Shown: positions 33,259-43,225 of the stretch, piece by piece | Position numbering within the stretch: position 1 is the stretch's first letter | Layout of the letters: every line of letters begins with the position of its first letter | Virus record (IMG/VR): IMGVR_UViG_3300050821_008385 | Span: 1 to 59,660 of that record | Length of the DNA stretch: 59,660 bases | Direction: 5' to 3' (one strand) | Source of the DNA: a virus | Made by a program: the position numbers and the translations under genes | Notes under the pieces: generated by a model | Told to the model about the DNA's origin: nothing | What the model saw: only the letters and a program-made list of their open reading frames with translations | Database searches by the model: none

Positions 33259-34785
33259 ATGAGCGATCCCACTTTTCTACCTATCGCTGATTTTCTCCCG
33301 GATCTTCCTTCGTATCCGGCACCGGGATCGGCGAATATTCGCAACGTCTATCCGCGGACAAAGGTTAGCTATGGTGCGGTAGGTTCGCCGATGGCGCAGT
33401 TTAGCGCGCTGAATAAGCGCTGTCAGGGTGCGGCGGGATATCGCGACAGCGGCGGGAATGTTTTCCTTTTCGCGGGGGACGCCAACGATCTTTATGCGCT
33501 GAATGTTTCGGTTAGCGACTGGGCTAATGTTTCCAGTGCGCCGGGTGCTTATAACACAACAGAAGAGCAGATGTGGGAGTTTGTTTACTTTAATGGTGAT
33601 GTGATTGCGACAAATTTTGCCGATCCTATGCAATATTACAACATCAATACGCCGCCAGCCGGCTTTGCCGACTTGCCGGGGACACCGCCGAAGGCGCGGC
33701 ATTTGGCGGTTGTCAAGAATTCCTTTGTGGTGGCGGGGAATACATTTGATGCGGTAAACGGCAACATGCCGCAGCGGGTGTGGTGGTGTGACGCGGGGAA
33801 TGCGCATAGCTGGTCGACGCCGGGGACGACCGCGGCGGCGGCGGCGCAGGCTGGTGCGGTTGATCTGCTGGGGGACGGGGGCTGGGTGATGGGGTTTGCG
33901 CCGAGTTTGGCGAACGCTGACGCTGTAGTGTTTCAGCAATACGCGGTACGGCGGATGGTTTATGCTGGGCCTCCTGTCGTATTTGACTTCCTGCCGGCAG
34001 AGAATGCGCGGGGAACCGATGCGTCGCGTAGTATCGTGGTGCAGGGCGGTATAGCCTATTATTTCGGACAAGACGGGTTTTATGCTTTTGACGGCTCGGC
34101 TTCACAGCCGATCGGTGTCGACAAGGTCGACAAGACGGTTTTGAACGATATCGATCTTGGCAATCTCGGCCGGATGGTTGGTGCGGCGTCGCCTTTTAAT
34201 AATCTGATCTTGTGGGCGTACCCCTCAAAGGGGAACAACGGGGTTTGCAACAGGATTCTGGTCTATAACTGGGTTCTGCAAAAGTTCGATCTGCTCGATG
34301 TTCCATGTGAAACATTGGTCAGGCTTCTTGGCCTAGGTTACAACCTTGATGAGTTGTATACTCTTCTTGGTTATTCAATCGATAATGTGCCTGCCTCACT
34401 GGATAGCCCGATCTGGACGGGTGGTCGGCTATCGCTGGGGCTGTTTGGGACTGATCATCGCATGGCGTTTTTTAGCGGTGACCCGCTCCAGGCGACGGTG
34501 GAGACGAGTGAGATGGCTCCCTACCCTGGCAGGCGGATGTTTGTGCGTAATACGCGCCCGCTGATTGATGGGGTCAACTCGTCGTGCACGGTGGCGATCG
34601 GGCATCGTGAGCGGCAGCAGGACGCGGTGACGTTTGCACAGCCGACGACACTCAACTCGATGGGGTTGTGCCCTGCGCGGGCGTCGGGGCGGTATATCAC
34701 GACGCGGGTGGTGATCCCGTCTTCAAATACCTGGACAAATATTTCCGGTGTCGAGGTTGAGGGTGATCCGATGGGGACACGCTGA
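33259..34785 (+). CDS. Tail hub / packaged-DNA stabilisation protein, P22 gp10-like
   Basis: 508 residues. N-terminus with NIRNVYPRTKVSYGAVGSP, then GYRDSGGNVFLFAGDANDLYAL, RHLAVVKNSFVVAGN and a beta-propeller-like series, with the YYFGQDGFYAFDG strand typical of gp10. The end folds beta-sheets. Binds the gp4-type ring and carries the tailspikes. Confidence 0.78.
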   Translation: MSDPTFLPIADFLPDLPSYPAPGSANIRNVYPRTKVSYGAVGSPMAQFSALNKRCQGAAGYRDSGGNVFLFAGDANDLYALNVSVSDWANVSSAPGAYNTTEEQMWEFVYFNGDVIATNFADPMQYYNINTPPAGFADLPGTPPKARHLAVVKNSFVVAGNTFDAVNGNMPQRVWWCDAGNAHSWSTPGTTAAAAAQAGAVDLLGDGGWVMGFAPSLANADAVVFQQYAVRRMVYAGPPVVFDFLPAENARGTDASRSIVVQGGIAYYFGQDGFYAFDGSASQPIGVDKVDKTVLNDIDLGNLGRMVGAASPFNNLILWAYPSKGNNGVCNRILVYNWVLQKFDLLDVPCETLVRLLGLGYNLDELYTLLGYSIDNVPASLDSPIWTGGRLSLGLFGTDHRMAFFSGDPLQATVETSEMAPYPGRRMFVRNTRPLIDGVNSSCTVAIGHRERQQDAVTFAQPTTLNSMGLCPARASGRYITTRVVIPSSNTWTNISGVEVEGDPMGTR

Positions 34786-35162
34786 TGGCGGCGATCGTTG
34801 TTGCCAGTGGGCATGCTAAGCCACCGCCGCCGGTCGATTGGTCGCCGCCGGCCAAGATGGATCAGGCGGCGTCGCGGACTTGGGTGCGACTGATCTCGGA
34901 AGCAGTCGGCAATGTGATCTATGGAAATCTCAACGCGGTTACCGATACCACGCTAGTTGCCGGCGGTATTCATACCACTGTTAGTTGGCCGAGAATTAAT
35001 CCATACTGTGGATTGTTTTTTTGTCCACTGACGGCGAACGCGGCGGCGGAAATGGGTAACGGCACACTCTGGGTGTCGGCGCTGACCAACGGGTCGGCGC
35101 AGTTGACGCACGCGAACAATGGTCAGACGGACAGGCAGTATCGTGTTCTGATCATCGGTTAG
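34785..35162 (+). CDS. Small virion-region protein
   Basis: 125 residues, Pro-rich N-terminus then a beta-rich domain with several Thr-Asn. Overlaps the hub stop. Possibly a tail-tip or fibre-base protein. Not recognised. Confidence 0.5.
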   Translation: MAAIVVASGHAKPPPPVDWSPPAKMDQAASRTWVRLISEAVGNVIYGNLNAVTDTTLVAGGIHTTVSWPRINPYCGLFFCPLTANAAAEMGNGTLWVSALTNGSAQLTHANNGQTDRQYRVLIIG

Positions 35163-35172
35163 GAGACGGGTG

Positions 35173-35631
35173 ATGGCGCTCTCGGCGTTTGGTGGTGGCG
35201 GCATGGGCGGCGGGAGCGGTCTTTCTGCGTTCGCCAGCCCACCTGGTGCCGGCATGGGCGGCGGGCAACTGACGCCGCAACAGATTTTGATGCTGTTGCA
35301 GATGCAGGGCGGCAGCGGCATGGGCGCTGCCGGCATGCCGGGGGTTACACCGATGCAGTCGGGTGGGCCGCAGCTTCCGGCGCCACCGGGGCCAACATCA
35401 AACGGGCCGCCGCCGCCGCAGGGGCAGGCGATCCAGGGACAGGGAATACCGATGCCGCCAGGGCAGGCTGGACCGGCGCAGCAGCCTAATCTGATGCAAA
35501 TTCAGCAGTTGTTGAGTGCGCTTGGCGGCGGTCAGGGGCCGATGCCGGCAGGACAGATGCAGCAGCAATTGGGCTTGGGGGCCGGATGGTCGCCGCAGGC
35601 TCTGATGGGGTGGTTGAGCGGAGGCCGGTAA
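35173..35631 (+). CDS. Gly/Met/Pro/Gln-rich low-complexity protein
   Basis: 152 residues. Repeated GMGGG, PPGPT and Gln clusters, with two helices that contain LQMQ and LMQIQQLLSALG. Low complexity gives no family. Might be a virion linker or an ejected component. A GGAGG inside its 3' end serves the next gene. Confidence 0.55.
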   Translation: MALSAFGGGGMGGGSGLSAFASPPGAGMGGGQLTPQQILMLLQMQGGSGMGAAGMPGVTPMQSGGPQLPAPPGPTSNGPPPPQGQAIQGQGIPMPPGQAGPAQQPNLMQIQQLLSALGGGQGPMPAGQMQQQLGLGAGWSPQALMGWLSGGR

Positions 35632-36051
35632 CTGAGCATCGTCTTTTGCGATGTGGTGACTCAGCATGTGCCGTTTATGTGGGATCAGGCTGAGGCGCAC
35701 ATCAAGCGCTCGCTGGTGAAGCAAAAAGTCGAGAGGTGGAATGAAAACGACGTTTTACGACTGATTCTGGAAGAGAAGGCAAAGTTGTGGCTGGCGTGGG
35801 ACGAGGAGGCCAAACGGGCGGATGCCGCGGTTGTCACGCAGATCATCGATCACCCGCGATCGCGTGACTGTTACATCTGGATTGTCGGGGGCACGAACTT
35901 GCGAGCGTGGGCGCAGCAGGGGTTGGAGATGGTTGAAGCCTATGCGCGCCATATGGGGTGTACGTGCGTGACGGGAGGGATGCGGCGCGGGTGGTTGCGG
36001 GTTGGGACCGGGTATTACGAAACCGGTATCACGATGGAGAAAAGGCTGTAG
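35632..36051 (+). CDS. GNAT-like acetyltransferase fold, apparently CTG-started
   Basis: 139 residues if translation starts at CTG 35632, which follows directly after the upstream TAA with GGAGG seven bases before it. The next usual start, GTG 35653, lacks a ribosome site and cuts the first strand (SIVFCDVV). The layout of helix, central LWLAWDEEAKRADAAVVTQII and later WIVGGTNL resembles GNAT-fold phage proteins. The acetyl-CoA P-loop is not clear. Function unknown. Confidence 0.6.
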   Translation: MSIVFCDVVTQHVPFMWDQAEAHIKRSLVKQKVERWNENDVLRLILEEKAKLWLAWDEEAKRADAAVVTQIIDHPRSRDCYIWIVGGTNLRAWAQQGLEMVEAYARHMGCTCVTGGMRRGWLRVGTGYYETGITMEKRL

Positions 36052-36054
36052 TCG

Positions 36055-37992
36055 ATGGGCGGTTCCAAGCAGACCGGCACGGCGACAACCACGGCGAATT
36101 CGGCGCCGTGGGCAGCGCAACAGCCTTTTCTGTTTGGCGGGTTTCAGCAGGCGGCAAATCTCGCGCAGGGCACGCCGCCGCAGTATTTCCCCGGCATAAC
36201 ATATGCGCCCGAGACGCCGGGACAGGGGAACGCGCTGGGCGGGATTATTGGGCAGGCGCAGAACGACCTTACCAATTCCAACAATCTCGTCGGCGCGAAT
36301 TCTTTTTTAGCGTCGGGCGGGAATATCTACAACAACCCCGCTCTGTCGGGGCTGAGCAGTCTTTCCGGCATCAACCTAGGCGCGAATAATGCCGGCACGG
36401 GAACGCTTCTTTCGCAGGCTGGCGGGATTGCCAATCCCGGAGCGGACGCGCTTGCCGCGCAAGCGTATGGCGGTATCGCGAACCCGGCGGCGGGTGCGTT
36501 GACGGGTCTTTCGGGTTCGAACGCTGGTCTTTCGGGGCCGTGGGCAAACGCGCTCGCGCAATATTCTCAGGGTGGGGCGATCCCTGCCGCAGCGCAGGCG
36601 GCGCTAGCTGCAAATTCGGGATACAATCTGGGGCTCGGAGGCCCGGGCGCGGGGGCGCTTGGCGGCTACACGGGTCTGGGTCTTGGCGGCGCGGGAACGC
36701 TCGCCAATTTGGCGAATACGAATATTGCCGGCAATAACCCGGCGGCGACAGCTTTGAATCCTTATGCGTCGGGCGCGGCTCTGGCGGAAGGCAATCCCAA
36801 CACCAGCACGTTGGCGCAGCAGATCGAGTCTCAGGTTCTGCCGGGGATTCAATCGCAGTTTATCCAGGGTGGAGCACTGAACTCGCCCGAGGCGGCACGC
36901 GCGTCAGCGGCGGGAGTGACCTCGGCCTTGGCGCCGACGATGGCGCAGCTTTTCCAACAGGAGCAGCAGAACCAGATCAACGCCGGTACGACGCTAGGGA
37001 ATCAGTATCTTCAGGGACTCGGGTTGCAAGGGCAGCTTGCCGGTACTTTGGGCGGCTTGGGGCTTCAGGGTGCGTCGACGCTGGGCAGTCAGGCGCTGAC
37101 GGGGCAGCAGAATCAGAACGCTGCGGCGCAGGCGCTGGGTCAGCTTGGATTGACCGGCCAGCAGCTTGGCGTCAGTGCGGCAGGGACATTGGGCGGTCTT
37201 GGAGTGCAGGGTGCCGGGGTTCAGGCGGGAGCGGCGGGCACACTGGGCAATCAAGCGCTTCAGGGGGCCGGATTGCAGCAGCAGGCTGCGGGGACACTGG
37301 GCAGTCAGGCGCTCCAGGGGGCCGGGTTGCAGCAATCGGCCGCGGGGACGCTGGGTAACCAGCTGCTTCAGGGCGGCGCATTGCAGAATGCGATTCTGCA
37401 AAATCTTTCCGGCGCTTACGGTCAAGGTGTGCAGCAGCAGCTTGGCGCACTGGCGCTGGCGCCGCAGATGCAGCAGCTGCCGTATACTGATTTGAGTCAG
37501 ATGTATAGCGGCGGCGCGACGCAGCAGGCGTTGCAGCAAGCATCGATCAACGATCAGATACAGCGGTGGAATTACCAGCAGCAGTTGCCGTATCAAATGT
37601 TGAACCAGTATCTGGGCCAGGTGACCGGCAATTACGGCGGCACCTCGCAGCTGAATCAGCCGATCCTGAGCAACCCGACCGCGAACGTGCTGGGCGGGAT
37701 CGGGTCGCTCGCGAGCATCGGTGGATCGGTGTTTGGGCCGCTGGGGCTCTTTGGCTCCGATCGGCGGATCAAGAAAGACATCCGGGTTATTGGAACCATT
37801 CCAAACGGTCTGCCGGTTTACGCCTTTAAGTATGTCGGGGCCGACACGACGAATATCGGTCTGATGGCTGACGAGGTCGAGACGGTTCACCCCGAGGCGG
37901 TGGTTACGGGTCCGTTGGGGATCAAGATGGTTGATTATGCGCTTGCTGTGAAGCCCGTCATGCAAAGCGCATATAGCTTGGCGGTGCAGTGA
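36055..37992 (+). CDS. Repeat-rich tail protein with S74 intramolecular chaperone
   Basis: 645 residues. The centre has long Gly/Ala/Leu/Gln repeats (AGTLG, QALQGAGLQQ) forming about 17-residue units. The C-terminal ~80 residues are a peptidase S74 (endosialidase chaperone) domain: Ser568 in SDRRIKKDI is the predicted self-cleavage site, followed by FKYVGADT and IGLMADEVE. The domain assists trimer folding and is cut off. Probably a tail needle, tailspike base or fibre. Confidence 0.75.
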   Translation: MGGSKQTGTATTTANSAPWAAQQPFLFGGFQQAANLAQGTPPQYFPGITYAPETPGQGNALGGIIGQAQNDLTNSNNLVGANSFLASGGNIYNNPALSGLSSLSGINLGANNAGTGTLLSQAGGIANPGADALAAQAYGGIANPAAGALTGLSGSNAGLSGPWANALAQYSQGGAIPAAAQAALAANSGYNLGLGGPGAGALGGYTGLGLGGAGTLANLANTNIAGNNPAATALNPYASGAALAEGNPNTSTLAQQIESQVLPGIQSQFIQGGALNSPEAARASAAGVTSALAPTMAQLFQQEQQNQINAGTTLGNQYLQGLGLQGQLAGTLGGLGLQGASTLGSQALTGQQNQNAAAQALGQLGLTGQQLGVSAAGTLGGLGVQGAGVQAGAAGTLGNQALQGAGLQQQAAGTLGSQALQGAGLQQSAAGTLGNQLLQGGALQNAILQNLSGAYGQGVQQQLGALALAPQMQQLPYTDLSQMYSGGATQQALQQASINDQIQRWNYQQQLPYQMLNQYLGQVTGNYGGTSQLNQPILSNPTANVLGGIGSLASIGGSVFGPLGLFGSDRRIKKDIRVIGTIPNGLPVYAFKYVGADTTNIGLMADEVETVHPEAVVTGPLGIKMVDYALAVKPVMQSAYSLAVQ

Positions 37993-40760
37993 TGCCGCTT
38001 TTTAGCGATCTCCTGCCTTATCTGCTTCAGCAGCCGCAGCTGCCGGGTGGGCCGCAATTGGGACCGCCGATCGCCAAGTCGCCGACCAATGTGTCGCCAA
38101 TGAACATGCCGTCCGCGAAGTTGCCGGACCCGTTCGGGTTTGCCAATTCGATGACGAATATGGCGAATGTGTTTGGCGAGAACCGTTTGCGGGCACAGCA
38201 GGCGAACTTAACTGATGTTCAGGCGCAAAACCTGGCGTGGATGCTGCGGAACAAGCCTGAGGGTTGGCGCCAGATGATGGCTGGCGTTGATGCGCTAACA
38301 AAGCTTGGACAACAGGGGGGCGGGCAGGGTGCGAGCATTGGCTCGATCCCAGGCGTCGGCGATATGACGGCTGCGGGTGGTGGCGGAAACAGGGAGCTTG
38401 CGACATTTAATTACGGCGGCCTACGCAATCCTAATGTGCCTGTGGGGGGAGGGCCGAACACAAATCCTCAGGGATGGCAGTCGTTCAAGTCGCCGGAAGA
38501 GGGTGTGCAGGCGATTGTCAATCAGCTTGATCGCTATGCGGCTGGTGAGGGTGTGGCAAAAACGCCAAAGACAACGCTTAATGACATTATAACGCTCTGG
38601 GCTCCTCCAAATGAAAATGATACCGCGGCGCTAATCAATCGCGCTTCGACGGTTATGGGCATCAAGCCGGACGAAAAAATTGATTTTTCCGATCCTTTGC
38701 AAAAAGCCAAGCTTGTTGAGGCGATGATCCGCAACGAGCAGGGCGGCAATCTTCCGCCGGATGCGGCGGGGGTGATTCCCAAGGTTTTGGGAGCGCGTAA
38801 CTATAAGCCTTATAGCGGGCCGCAACTAGTTCAGCTGCCTAGTGGTGGGTCATTCGTTGGTACGAATACGAGCCAAACACAACCTCTTCCGGTTCCCAAT
38901 TCAGCGTTTCAGTCTGGGTCAATACCTCCTGAGCAGGCGGCGCCATCTGGAGATCGCTCGGCGTTCCCGGAGGTGCCGACACATGATTTGGGCGGTCCAG
39001 CGCCCGAGGCGGAAGGCGAAGATAAGCAGTCGGCGCTATCGCCGCGGGAGCGACTGAACCAGCAGATATTGGCTCGCTCGCGGGTCAATGAGACGCAGGT
39101 TGCCGATGCCAGCGGCGGGATTGGCGCGGGCGCGGATTGGGGTGCGGGCAATCTCGGCTCGATGCCGCCGAGCATGCAGGGGCTGGGCCGCAGCCCCGGC
39201 TTGAGCGCACCGTTTAGTCCGGCGGCGCAGCAGGCGGCATCGCCGTCACCGGCCGTGCCGACCGGCGGCAATGTGCCGATGCCGAGTGCGCCAACACCGG
39301 GGCCGACCATGCCGGGTGCGTCGCCCGCTCTCCCGGGTGCACCGGCTGGCGGATTTCAGATCGACCCGGCGCAGGCGGCGTTGCTCAAGGCGGCGATTTC
39401 GGGGCAGATGGTTGGGCTGCCGGGTGGGCAGGAGTTGCTGCAAGCTTATTACAACAGCCCGTATTTCCAGGCGCAGCAGGCACGAGCCAAAGCCCAGGTC
39501 GGGCTGGAATACGCTGGCCCGATGGAGGCGGCGCGCAAGGCGGTCGAGCTTCAATACGCGGCACCGCTGGCGGAAGCAAATGAAGGCGTCAAGCTGAAAT
39601 ATGCTTATCCGATTGCGGTAGCGACCGCGATGGCGGATTGGGCGAAGCCCGAATGGAATGTGGCGTTGCGGGGGCAGATCGCGGGTATCGAGGCGCAGGC
39701 TAAGTCTGGTCCCGAGGCAATCAAGGAGTTGTGGCGTCCGCATTTGGTGAACAACCAGCTGGTTATTCCCGCTATCGCGATGCAGCAGATGGGGATACCG
39801 ATGCCGGGGCAACCAGGCGCGCCGGCTCCCGGCATTCCTGGTGCTCCTGCCGCAACTGGGGCACCTCCTCAAGCGGGCGTCATATCGGCGCCTGCGTCTC
39901 TTCCGCCCGTCAGCGGCGCGACAGTACCCACGCCGCCGCCGCCTGCGCCAACGGTGGGCGTTGGTGTCCCCGGGCTTGGGGGCGCGCCCCCGGCTGCGGG
40001 GCAACAGGCGCAGTTAAATCCGGCGGCAAGTGGGCCTGGAGTTATTTCGGGAGGCATGACCGACGTTCAAAGGATTGGCTTAGAAGGCGCGATGAGGTTC
40101 ACTGAAGAGCAGTTGAAGCCCTATGCGGAAACGGCGCAAACGTCGCGTCAGCAGGCAGGTATTGCTGAAGGCATACTTGATTTGCTCCCTCGGGTACGTA
40201 TGGGGTGGGGAGCCGATACTATTCAGGAAGGCGCAAAGATTATGAGCGCGCTGGGAGTTCCTGATTCAATTGTTAACCGGTTTAGCCATCCTGAGGCGGG
40301 AGACGACTTGAACAAGTTGTTCCTGCAATACACGTCGGGCGTGGTCAGGGGAATGGGTGCGCGCGAGCCGGGATCGGTCATTAATATGTTTCAGCGGAAT
40401 TATCCGAACTTGGAGACGCATCCGCAGGCCGCGCAGCTGATGGTTCAGGCGCTGCGAATGCAGTCGCGATGGGCGGCAGACCGGGCAACGGCAGCGCAGC
40501 AATGGGCCAATAATCAGCGTCTGAATATGGGACAGTACGGCGAGAAGTACCAGGGCATGGCCGGTTTTGAAGACGCGTTCGATAAAACAAATAATTATCA
40601 CGACTATTGGCGCGCAGCGGCGGCAATGGCAAATGAGCCGGATATTGCCTGGAAAGGGCTGAATGAAGCGGGACAGCATCGTGTCTTTAATCTTATTCCG
40701 GCAGGATCAATGTTTTATAATGATAGAGGAGTTCCTTATACTAAGCCGGGAGCGCCGTAA
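37989..40760 (+). CDS. Large probable ejection / internal virion protein
   Basis: 923 residues. N-terminal low-complexity and helical start; residues about 135-260 carry a recognisable phage virion domain (GLRNPN, GWQSFKSPEEGVQAI, LNDIITLWAPPNENDTAALI, then DFSDPLQKAKLVEAMIR) found in muralytic-like internal proteins. Then a Pro/Gly-rich linker and long helices. Placed after the tail genes and before a similar protein, as ejection proteins usually are. Confidence 0.65.
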   Translation: MMPLFSDLLPYLLQQPQLPGGPQLGPPIAKSPTNVSPMNMPSAKLPDPFGFANSMTNMANVFGENRLRAQQANLTDVQAQNLAWMLRNKPEGWRQMMAGVDALTKLGQQGGGQGASIGSIPGVGDMTAAGGGGNRELATFNYGGLRNPNVPVGGGPNTNPQGWQSFKSPEEGVQAIVNQLDRYAAGEGVAKTPKTTLNDIITLWAPPNENDTAALINRASTVMGIKPDEKIDFSDPLQKAKLVEAMIRNEQGGNLPPDAAGVIPKVLGARNYKPYSGPQLVQLPSGGSFVGTNTSQTQPLPVPNSAFQSGSIPPEQAAPSGDRSAFPEVPTHDLGGPAPEAEGEDKQSALSPRERLNQQILARSRVNETQVADASGGIGAGADWGAGNLGSMPPSMQGLGRSPGLSAPFSPAAQQAASPSPAVPTGGNVPMPSAPTPGPTMPGASPALPGAPAGGFQIDPAQAALLKAAISGQMVGLPGGQELLQAYYNSPYFQAQQARAKAQVGLEYAGPMEAARKAVELQYAAPLAEANEGVKLKYAYPIAVATAMADWAKPEWNVALRGQIAGIEAQAKSGPEAIKELWRPHLVNNQLVIPAIAMQQMGIPMPGQPGAPAPGIPGAPAATGAPPQAGVISAPASLPPVSGATVPTPPPPAPTVGVGVPGLGGAPPAAGQQAQLNPAASGPGVISGGMTDVQRIGLEGAMRFTEEQLKPYAETAQTSRQQAGIAEGILDLLPRVRMGWGADTIQEGAKIMSALGVPDSIVNRFSHPEAGDDLNKLFLQYTSGVVRGMGAREPGSVINMFQRNYPNLETHPQAAQLMVQALRMQSRWAADRATAAQQWANNQRLNMGQYGEKYQGMAGFEDAFDKTNNYHDYWRAAAAMANEPDIAWKGLNEAGQHRVFNLIPAGSMFYNDRGVPYTKPGAP

Positions 40761-42775
40761 TGCCGTCTCCTTGGGAAGGGCTTACCCCGGCGCCTACTCT
40801 TCCCGACATGCCGGTTGAGCAGCAACGGCAGCCGACGATTTCGTGGGCGTCTCCGTGGGCTAACTTGACGCCTGTTCCGGGGCATTCGCAATCGGACTAC
40901 ACGTTGGCTGCGCCGGGCGCTATGCGCCCTGATATTAACCCGATCGCCTCGATGGGACAGAGCGTGTTGGATACGCTCGTTGCGGGGGCGCAAGGTACGT
41001 CGCCACACGTTGCGGCAATGGGGAAAGGAAATTATCAGCTTGCGCCGCAGGAGCAGCAGGCGGCTTTCGCCGAGTTGGGCGTTCCGCTCGACCAGCAGCA
41101 ATATGTTGCTCTGCGCGATCCAGGCACAGGGAAGTACGCGGTTTACTATCGCAACCCGGCGATGGCTGAATCGGCGGCGGCTCCGCTAGGTCGCATGCTG
41201 GCTTACGGCGTGCCGGAAACCGGCATCCCGAAGGTGGCAACCGCTCCTGCCGTTACGACAAGTCAGAACCTGCTACAGGATTTTGAACGGCTTGGTGTAC
41301 CGCCTAATATCCCTGCTGTTGGGCACGGTATCGGGTCAAAGCTGACGGCAAATATTGTTAACAAAATACCGTTCTTTGGCGCGCCTGTGGCGGAGGGCGT
41401 GGAGAATACGGCTCGGGGGACGAGCAACGCGGCGAACGACATCGCCAATACGCTCGGTGCAGCCGTAAATCCGCAAGAGGCTGGAAAGGGTATCCAGCAA
41501 GGCATCACGCAGTTTGCGCAGGGTGAGGCACCCGCTGGAATGAGTGCCGCCGACATCATCTCGGCGCCGACAAGAGAGAGCAGTTTTCCGGCGAAAGCCG
41601 AGGCGTTATATGACCGCTTCTGGTCACAAATAAACCCGGATATGTCGATCCCGGTCGACAATACGCTCAGCGTATTAAAAGGACCGTTGGAAAGGTTTAC
41701 GACGAACCCTGAACTGGGAGGGATGATAACAAATCCCAAGCTTCAGTCTTATTACAGTGCAATGGCGCCAAAGGAAACGACGATCCCGGCGGTTTATTCT
41801 TCTGTTTTGGATCAAAGTGGTAATCCTATTTTGTTGCAAGCGGCTCAGAAGATGCAAAGCGGCGGTACGTTATCTGTTGCCGAGCTTAAGGAATTGCGAT
41901 CGACGATCGGAGGACAGCTCGGAACGCCGTCATTGGTCAGCGATATCTCGCGCGGTGACTTAAAGAAGGTTTATGGAGGGATCACGGCGGATTTACGGAA
42001 AGCAGCCGGCGCTGCCGGTAGCGATACTCTTAATGCATTTGACCGAGCCACCCAGTACTACCAGGCAGGCATCAAGCGCGTTGATGCGCTGGAACCGTTG
42101 CTCAAGGGATCGCCGGAAGACACGTTCAACGCGATCAATAGAGCGGCTGGCGCCAAAGGCGGGGCTGACGCCGGTTTGCTGACGCAGATTCAGCGGTCGG
42201 TGTCGCCCGAGCAGTGGGGGGATGTCGGCGCAACAGTGCTTCGCAAGCTTGGCGAGCCGACACCTGGCGTCAAGCAAATTATTGGCAGTGCCCCGGACTT
42301 CTCGGCGGCGTCGCTGGTGACCCGGTTTAACGGTCTGTCGGACAGTGCCAAGGACACGCTTTTTGGTGTGCAGGGTAGCCCGGTAAGGGACAATCTCGAC
42401 GCGCTCACGCGTATTTCCGATGCTCAAAAGCAGATTGCTAAGTTTGGCAACCCGTCAGGGACTGCGTCGCATAGCATCGCGGCGCTCGGGGCGGGCGCTA
42501 TCGCTGAGCACTTTATGGATATTCTTCATCATCCGGTGATGACGACATTGAGCGTGTTGGGAGGACGCATGGCGTCAAAGGCGCTGATGAGTCCGACGTT
42601 TGCCCGGTGGCTTTACGCGATGCCGGAAACGGTCAATTCGGCGGGAACGGCGGCAGCTGGCGTGCAGCAGGCGCTGGCCGGGCTTAATCAGTTTGCGCGG
42701 CTCGACCCTTCTCTTTTGCCGTTCGCGCAGAAGCTGCAAGGATCGCTAGCCGCTCCACAGGGGCAACAACAGTGA
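40760..42775 (+). CDS. Probable ejection protein
   Basis: 671 residues, no signal peptide. N-terminal part is Pro/Trp-rich, middle and C-terminal parts are helical with Ala/Gly, and hydrophobic segments are found near AIAEHFMDILHHPVMTTLSVLGG. Third large virion protein in a row. It probably helps pass DNA through the cell envelope. Two small minus-strand genes overlap or follow its end. Confidence 0.55.
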   Translation: MPSPWEGLTPAPTLPDMPVEQQRQPTISWASPWANLTPVPGHSQSDYTLAAPGAMRPDINPIASMGQSVLDTLVAGAQGTSPHVAAMGKGNYQLAPQEQQAAFAELGVPLDQQQYVALRDPGTGKYAVYYRNPAMAESAAAPLGRMLAYGVPETGIPKVATAPAVTTSQNLLQDFERLGVPPNIPAVGHGIGSKLTANIVNKIPFFGAPVAEGVENTARGTSNAANDIANTLGAAVNPQEAGKGIQQGITQFAQGEAPAGMSAADIISAPTRESSFPAKAEALYDRFWSQINPDMSIPVDNTLSVLKGPLERFTTNPELGGMITNPKLQSYYSAMAPKETTIPAVYSSVLDQSGNPILLQAAQKMQSGGTLSVAELKELRSTIGGQLGTPSLVSDISRGDLKKVYGGITADLRKAAGAAGSDTLNAFDRATQYYQAGIKRVDALEPLLKGSPEDTFNAINRAAGAKGGADAGLLTQIQRSVSPEQWGDVGATVLRKLGEPTPGVKQIIGSAPDFSAASLVTRFNGLSDSAKDTLFGVQGSPVRDNLDALTRISDAQKQIAKFGNPSGTASHSIAALGAGAIAEHFMDILHHPVMTTLSVLGGRMASKALMSPTFARWLYAMPETVNSAGTAAAGVQQALAGLNQFARLDPSLLPFAQKLQGSLAAPQGQQQ

Positions 42776-42905
42776 GAATACGACCAAGCCACAAAGCGAG
42801 GATGAGCAGCGCGATCGGCTGAAGCGACCAATCGAAGGTGAGGCCGAAGACGAAAGAGATCGACCACAGATAGTAGTTAGGAGAAGCGTCGGAAATCGGA
42901 GACAA
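42684..42905 (-). CDS. Possible two-pass membrane protein, antisense to the 40760 gene end
   Basis: 73 residues from TTG 42905. Two hydrophobic helices (LWSISFVFGLTF, IALLILALWLGRIL) then a polar end. The last 92 bases are antisense to the ejection gene. Starts inside the upstream minus gene (29-base overlap). Possible holin or superinfection factor, uncertain. Confidence 0.4.
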   Translation of the reverse strand: MSPISDASPNYYLWSISFVFGLTFDWSLQPIALLILALWLGRILTVVAPVERLAILAASARTAKEKGRAAQTD

Positions 42906-43155
42906 TCCATCGTATGCCGCACATGAAGAGGTAGGGAGGCAGCACGAGCAACGAGATGACCATGATGCCGCCTTTAGTGAACAGCAGCGCCGAGAGACAC
43001 TCGATCGGCTCGGTCAACAGGTGCGAGAACAGAGCGAGCCAGAAGACAACAAAGACCCCCCACATAAAGGCTATCTTTTCGGGCCAGTGCATGCCGCTGT
43101 GGCCGCGGCGCCGGAAAGTGTTGTCGACGGGTTGGTTGATGTGAGGAACTTTCAT
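42877..43155 (-). CDS. Small membrane protein of a leftward unit
   Basis: 92 residues from ATG 43155; a TTG at 43179 would add eight. After a polar N-terminus with several His and Arg there are two membrane helices (IAFMWGVFVVFWLALFSHLL; GGIMVISLLVLPPYLFMCG). A promoter and dyad operator lie directly upstream. Not recognised. Confidence 0.6.
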   Translation of the reverse strand: MKVPHINQPVDNTFRRRGHSGMHWPEKIAFMWGVFVVFWLALFSHLLTEPIECLSALLFTKGGIMVISLLVLPPYLFMCGIRWIVSDFRRFS

Positions 43156-43162
43156 GGCGCCG

Positions 43163-43205
43163 CATATAAGCTCATTCAAAAGGCTTGTCTAGTGCGACAG
43201 TTGCA
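43163..43205 (-). promoter_or_regulatory. Leftward promoter with dyad operator
   Basis: On the minus strand TAGACA (43191-43186), 17-base spacer and TATATG (43168-43163). The dyad TGCGACAGTTGCA (43193-43205) abuts the -35. It would drive 43155-42684 from within the rightward late region. Confidence 0.55.
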
Positions 43206-43225
43206 CTTTTTGTCGGGAGGCTACG

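Noticed and set aside
36994-37965. 323-residue minus-strand open frame
   Set aside because: Shadow of the repeats in the S74 tail protein; no ribosome site.
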